Below the pieces are notes generated by a model. It did not search any database. It was given only the letters and a program-made list of their open reading frames with translations, and was not told the DNA's origin. 64,000 nucleotides of DNA from Armatimonadota bacterium. Its GTDB lineage: Bacteria > Armatimonadota > Zipacnadia > JAUWAU01. The stretch's first letter is position 1. Each line of letters opens with the position of its first letter. The DNA lies in contig JAUWAU010000006.1 in the NCBI GenBank assembly GCA_030601885.1, positions 186,001 through 250,000 of the forward strand, in the 5' to 3' direction. Position numbers and translations under genes: made by a program. This document shows, piece by piece, positions 62,487 through 64,000 of the stretch.

Positions 62487-63392
62487 ATGGCTGACGCCGT
62501 ATTGCGCACAGACATCCCGGGCGCACTGTCAAAGCGATCCGGGAAAGTCAGAGACATTTACGACTACGGCGACCACCTGCTGATCGTGGCCACCGATCGC
62601 ATCTCCGCCTTCGACGTGGTCATGCCGACGGGAATACGAGGCAAAGGCAAGATCCTCGCGGGCCTGTCGCGGTACTGGTTTGATCTGACGGCGGATATCG
62701 TGTCCAACCATATGGAGAGCATGTCGGTGGACGATTTCCCCGTCGAGGCGCAGCAGCAACGGGAGATGCTGGACGGCCGGGCCATGTGGGTGCGGAAGGC
62801 CGAGGTCGTCCCGGTGGAATGCGTTGTGAGGGGCTACCTTGCCGGCTCTGGCTGGCGGGAGTACGCTGAGTCGCAGACAATCTGCGGACATCGCCTCCGT
62901 GCCGGGCTTCGGGCCGCCGATAAGCTCGATGAGCCCCTCTTCACCCCGGCCACGAAGGAGGAGTCCGGGCACGACATCAACATCACCCGTGAGCGGGCCG
63001 CCGACCTGGTAGGCCGGGAGCTTGCTGAAGCGATTGAGCACAAGAGCCTGGCGCTGTATAGCTTCGGCGCCGATTACGCGGCGCGGAAGGGATTGCTCCT
63101 GGCGGACACGAAGTTCGAGTTCGGGATGGCCGACGGTGAACTCATACTCATCGACGAGGCGCTGACGCCGGATTCGTCCCGATACTGGGATGCGGACCAG
63201 TGGGAGCCGGGAGAGCAACCGGAGGCCTTCGACAAGCAGTATCTGCGCGATTGGCTCGAGGAGCTGTGCGAAGCCGGCACCTGGAACAAGGAGGCGCCGG
63301 GCCCCGAGCTTCCATCCGAGGTGGTGGATGGCGTGCTTCAGCGGTATCGGCAGGCATACGAGCGGATCACAGGGCAGCGGGCACCTGCCTAG
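62487..63392 (+). CDS. purC: SAICAR synthetase
   Basis: Joins aspartate to carboxyaminoimidazole ribotide in purine synthesis. The 301-residue product has GKVRDIYDYGDHLLIVATDR, ISAFDVVMPTGIRGKG, VECVVRGYLAGSGW, KEESGHDINIT, DTKFEFGMADGELILIDEAL and SSRYWD, all conserved in the longer (about 300-residue) PurC type. The ATG at 62487 has CGAGGG at proper spacing; that at 62481 is too close to it. Confidence 0.97.
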   Translation: MADAVLRTDIPGALSKRSGKVRDIYDYGDHLLIVATDRISAFDVVMPTGIRGKGKILAGLSRYWFDLTADIVSNHMESMSVDDFPVEAQQQREMLDGRAMWVRKAEVVPVECVVRGYLAGSGWREYAESQTICGHRLRAGLRAADKLDEPLFTPATKEESGHDINITRERAADLVGRELAEAIEHKSLALYSFGADYAARKGLLLADTKFEFGMADGELILIDEALTPDSSRYWDADQWEPGEQPEAFDKQYLRDWLEELCEAGTWNKEAPGPELPSEVVDGVLQRYRQAYERITGQRAPA

Positions 63393-63425
63393 CGGTATCT
63401 CTACGCCGCTAACCCGGTGGGCTGC

Positions 63426-64000
63426 ATGAAGTACATCGTCGTCGTTCCCGACGGAATGTCGGATTATCCTCTGGACGACCTCGACGGCCAAACTCCTCTG
63501 CAAGCCGCCGAAACGCCGAACATGGACGGCCTCGCACGCGCCGGCACTGTCGGCACGGTCACCACGATCCCCGAGGACATGCCGCCGGGAAGCGACATCG
63601 CGAACCTTTCGATTCTCGGCTACGACCCGACGCGGTATTATTGCGGCCGCGGGCCTCTCGAGGCCGCCGCGATGGACATCAGCCTGGAGGAGCGGGACGT
63701 GGCATTTCGCTGCAATCTCATCACGTCCGATGGGGAGAGGCTGGTGGATTTTGCCGCCGGGCACGTGCCCACGGAGGACGCCCGCCAGCTCATCGAACTC
63801 ATTGACAGCAAGCTGGGCGGCGGGACGCGAAAGTTCTTTCCCGGGGTGAGCTACCGGCATCTGCTGGTGTGGGCCGACGGGCCCATGGACCTGGAGACGA
63901 CGCCGCCCCACGACGTCGTCGGCTCGCCTCTGCTTGACGTATTCCCGGTGGGGGAACGAGACGACGCCATTCGCCAGATGATTTACGACTCGATGGAGTT
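63426..64000 (+). CDS. apgM: Archaeal-type phosphoglycerate mutase / proposed homoserine kinase (partial)
   Basis: The frame runs off the right end after 191 codons. MKYIVVVPDGMSDYPLDDLD with Asp-9, PPGSDIANLSILGYDP with Ser-56 and YYCGRGPLEAA are the alkaline phosphatase-superfamily signatures of COG3635. Members are annotated as cofactor-independent phosphoglycerate mutase, and a subfamily has been proposed as homoserine kinase because it clusters with threonine genes. Here hom and thrC lie within 3.5 kb upstream and no thrB is seen, which favours the homoserine kinase role. Confidence 0.9.
   Translation, partial: MKYIVVVPDGMSDYPLDDLDGQTPLQAAETPNMDGLARAGTVGTVTTIPEDMPPGSDIANLSILGYDPTRYYCGRGPLEAAAMDISLEERDVAFRCNLITSDGERLVDFAAGHVPTEDARQLIELIDSKLGGGTRKFFPGVSYRHLLVWADGPMDLETTPPHDVVGSPLLDVFPVGERDDAIRQMIYDSME

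Overview
The window is a high-GC bacterial chromosome segment. Its gene set mixes Tat- and Sec-exported polysaccharide-degrading enzymes, ComEA/ComEC DNA uptake, a type II secretion-like pseudopilin, a DUF2953/GerW pair, a leucine T-box, and many small palindromic repeats. This fits a deep-branching lineage such as Armatimonadota or a relative. The phylum is an inference from gene content; no rRNA gene is present to confirm it.

Layout. 0-9.5 kb: leucyl-tRNA synthetase, small zinc-ribbon and membrane proteins, a pseudopilin, comEA-comEC and an MFS transporter. 9.5-14.9 kb: five genes on the minus strand (Mrr-like nuclease, HEPN-like protein, HNH nuclease, membrane/coiled-coil protein, zinc-ribbon/HEPN-like protein), bounded on one side by a terminal-inverted-repeat element. 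This looks like a defence cluster of unrecognised type. 15-24.4 kb: sugar and secondary metabolism (Gfo/Idh/MocA oxidoreductase, secreted glycosidase-like propeller, DapA-family lyase, cyanophycinase-like peptidase, copper-amine-oxidase-stalk protein, aldo/keto reductase). 24.7-26.3 kb: DUF2953/GerW pair and a decayed ATPase end. 26.5-33.7 kb: GH10 xylanase plus fuculokinase, an MNT/HEPN pair, an HD protein, a flavodoxin-like protein and an FAD oxidoreductase.

33.9-47.5 kb: pectate lyase, a GHMP sugar kinase, a 2507-residue protein with an ATP-grasp-like C-terminus, a duplicated MNT/HEPN locus and a second ATP-grasp protein. The kinase, giant and ATP-grasp genes are the strongest candidate here for an undescribed biosynthetic system. 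47.5-53.7 kb: panB, a secreted propeller, transposase debris, and a leucine operon made of a T-box leader, 2-isopropylmalate synthase with a histone-like basic tail, and a wrecked second leucyl-tRNA synthetase. 53.9-59.3 kb: an accessory patch with an HNH protein, a transposase, a candidate structured RNA, two odd tRNA-like genes, a HARE-HTH protein behind twin promoters, a decayed DNA methyltransferase, a dCTP-deaminase-like protein, a 55-residue basic protein and tRNA-Met. 59.4-64 kb: core metabolism with accB, hom, thrC, purC and a truncated apgM; apgM may supply the homoserine kinase step missing between hom and thrC.

Three related repeats of 160-279 bp with inverted GCTGTTGAAAAACC ends, some carrying a second nested palindromic repeat, are scattered through the window.
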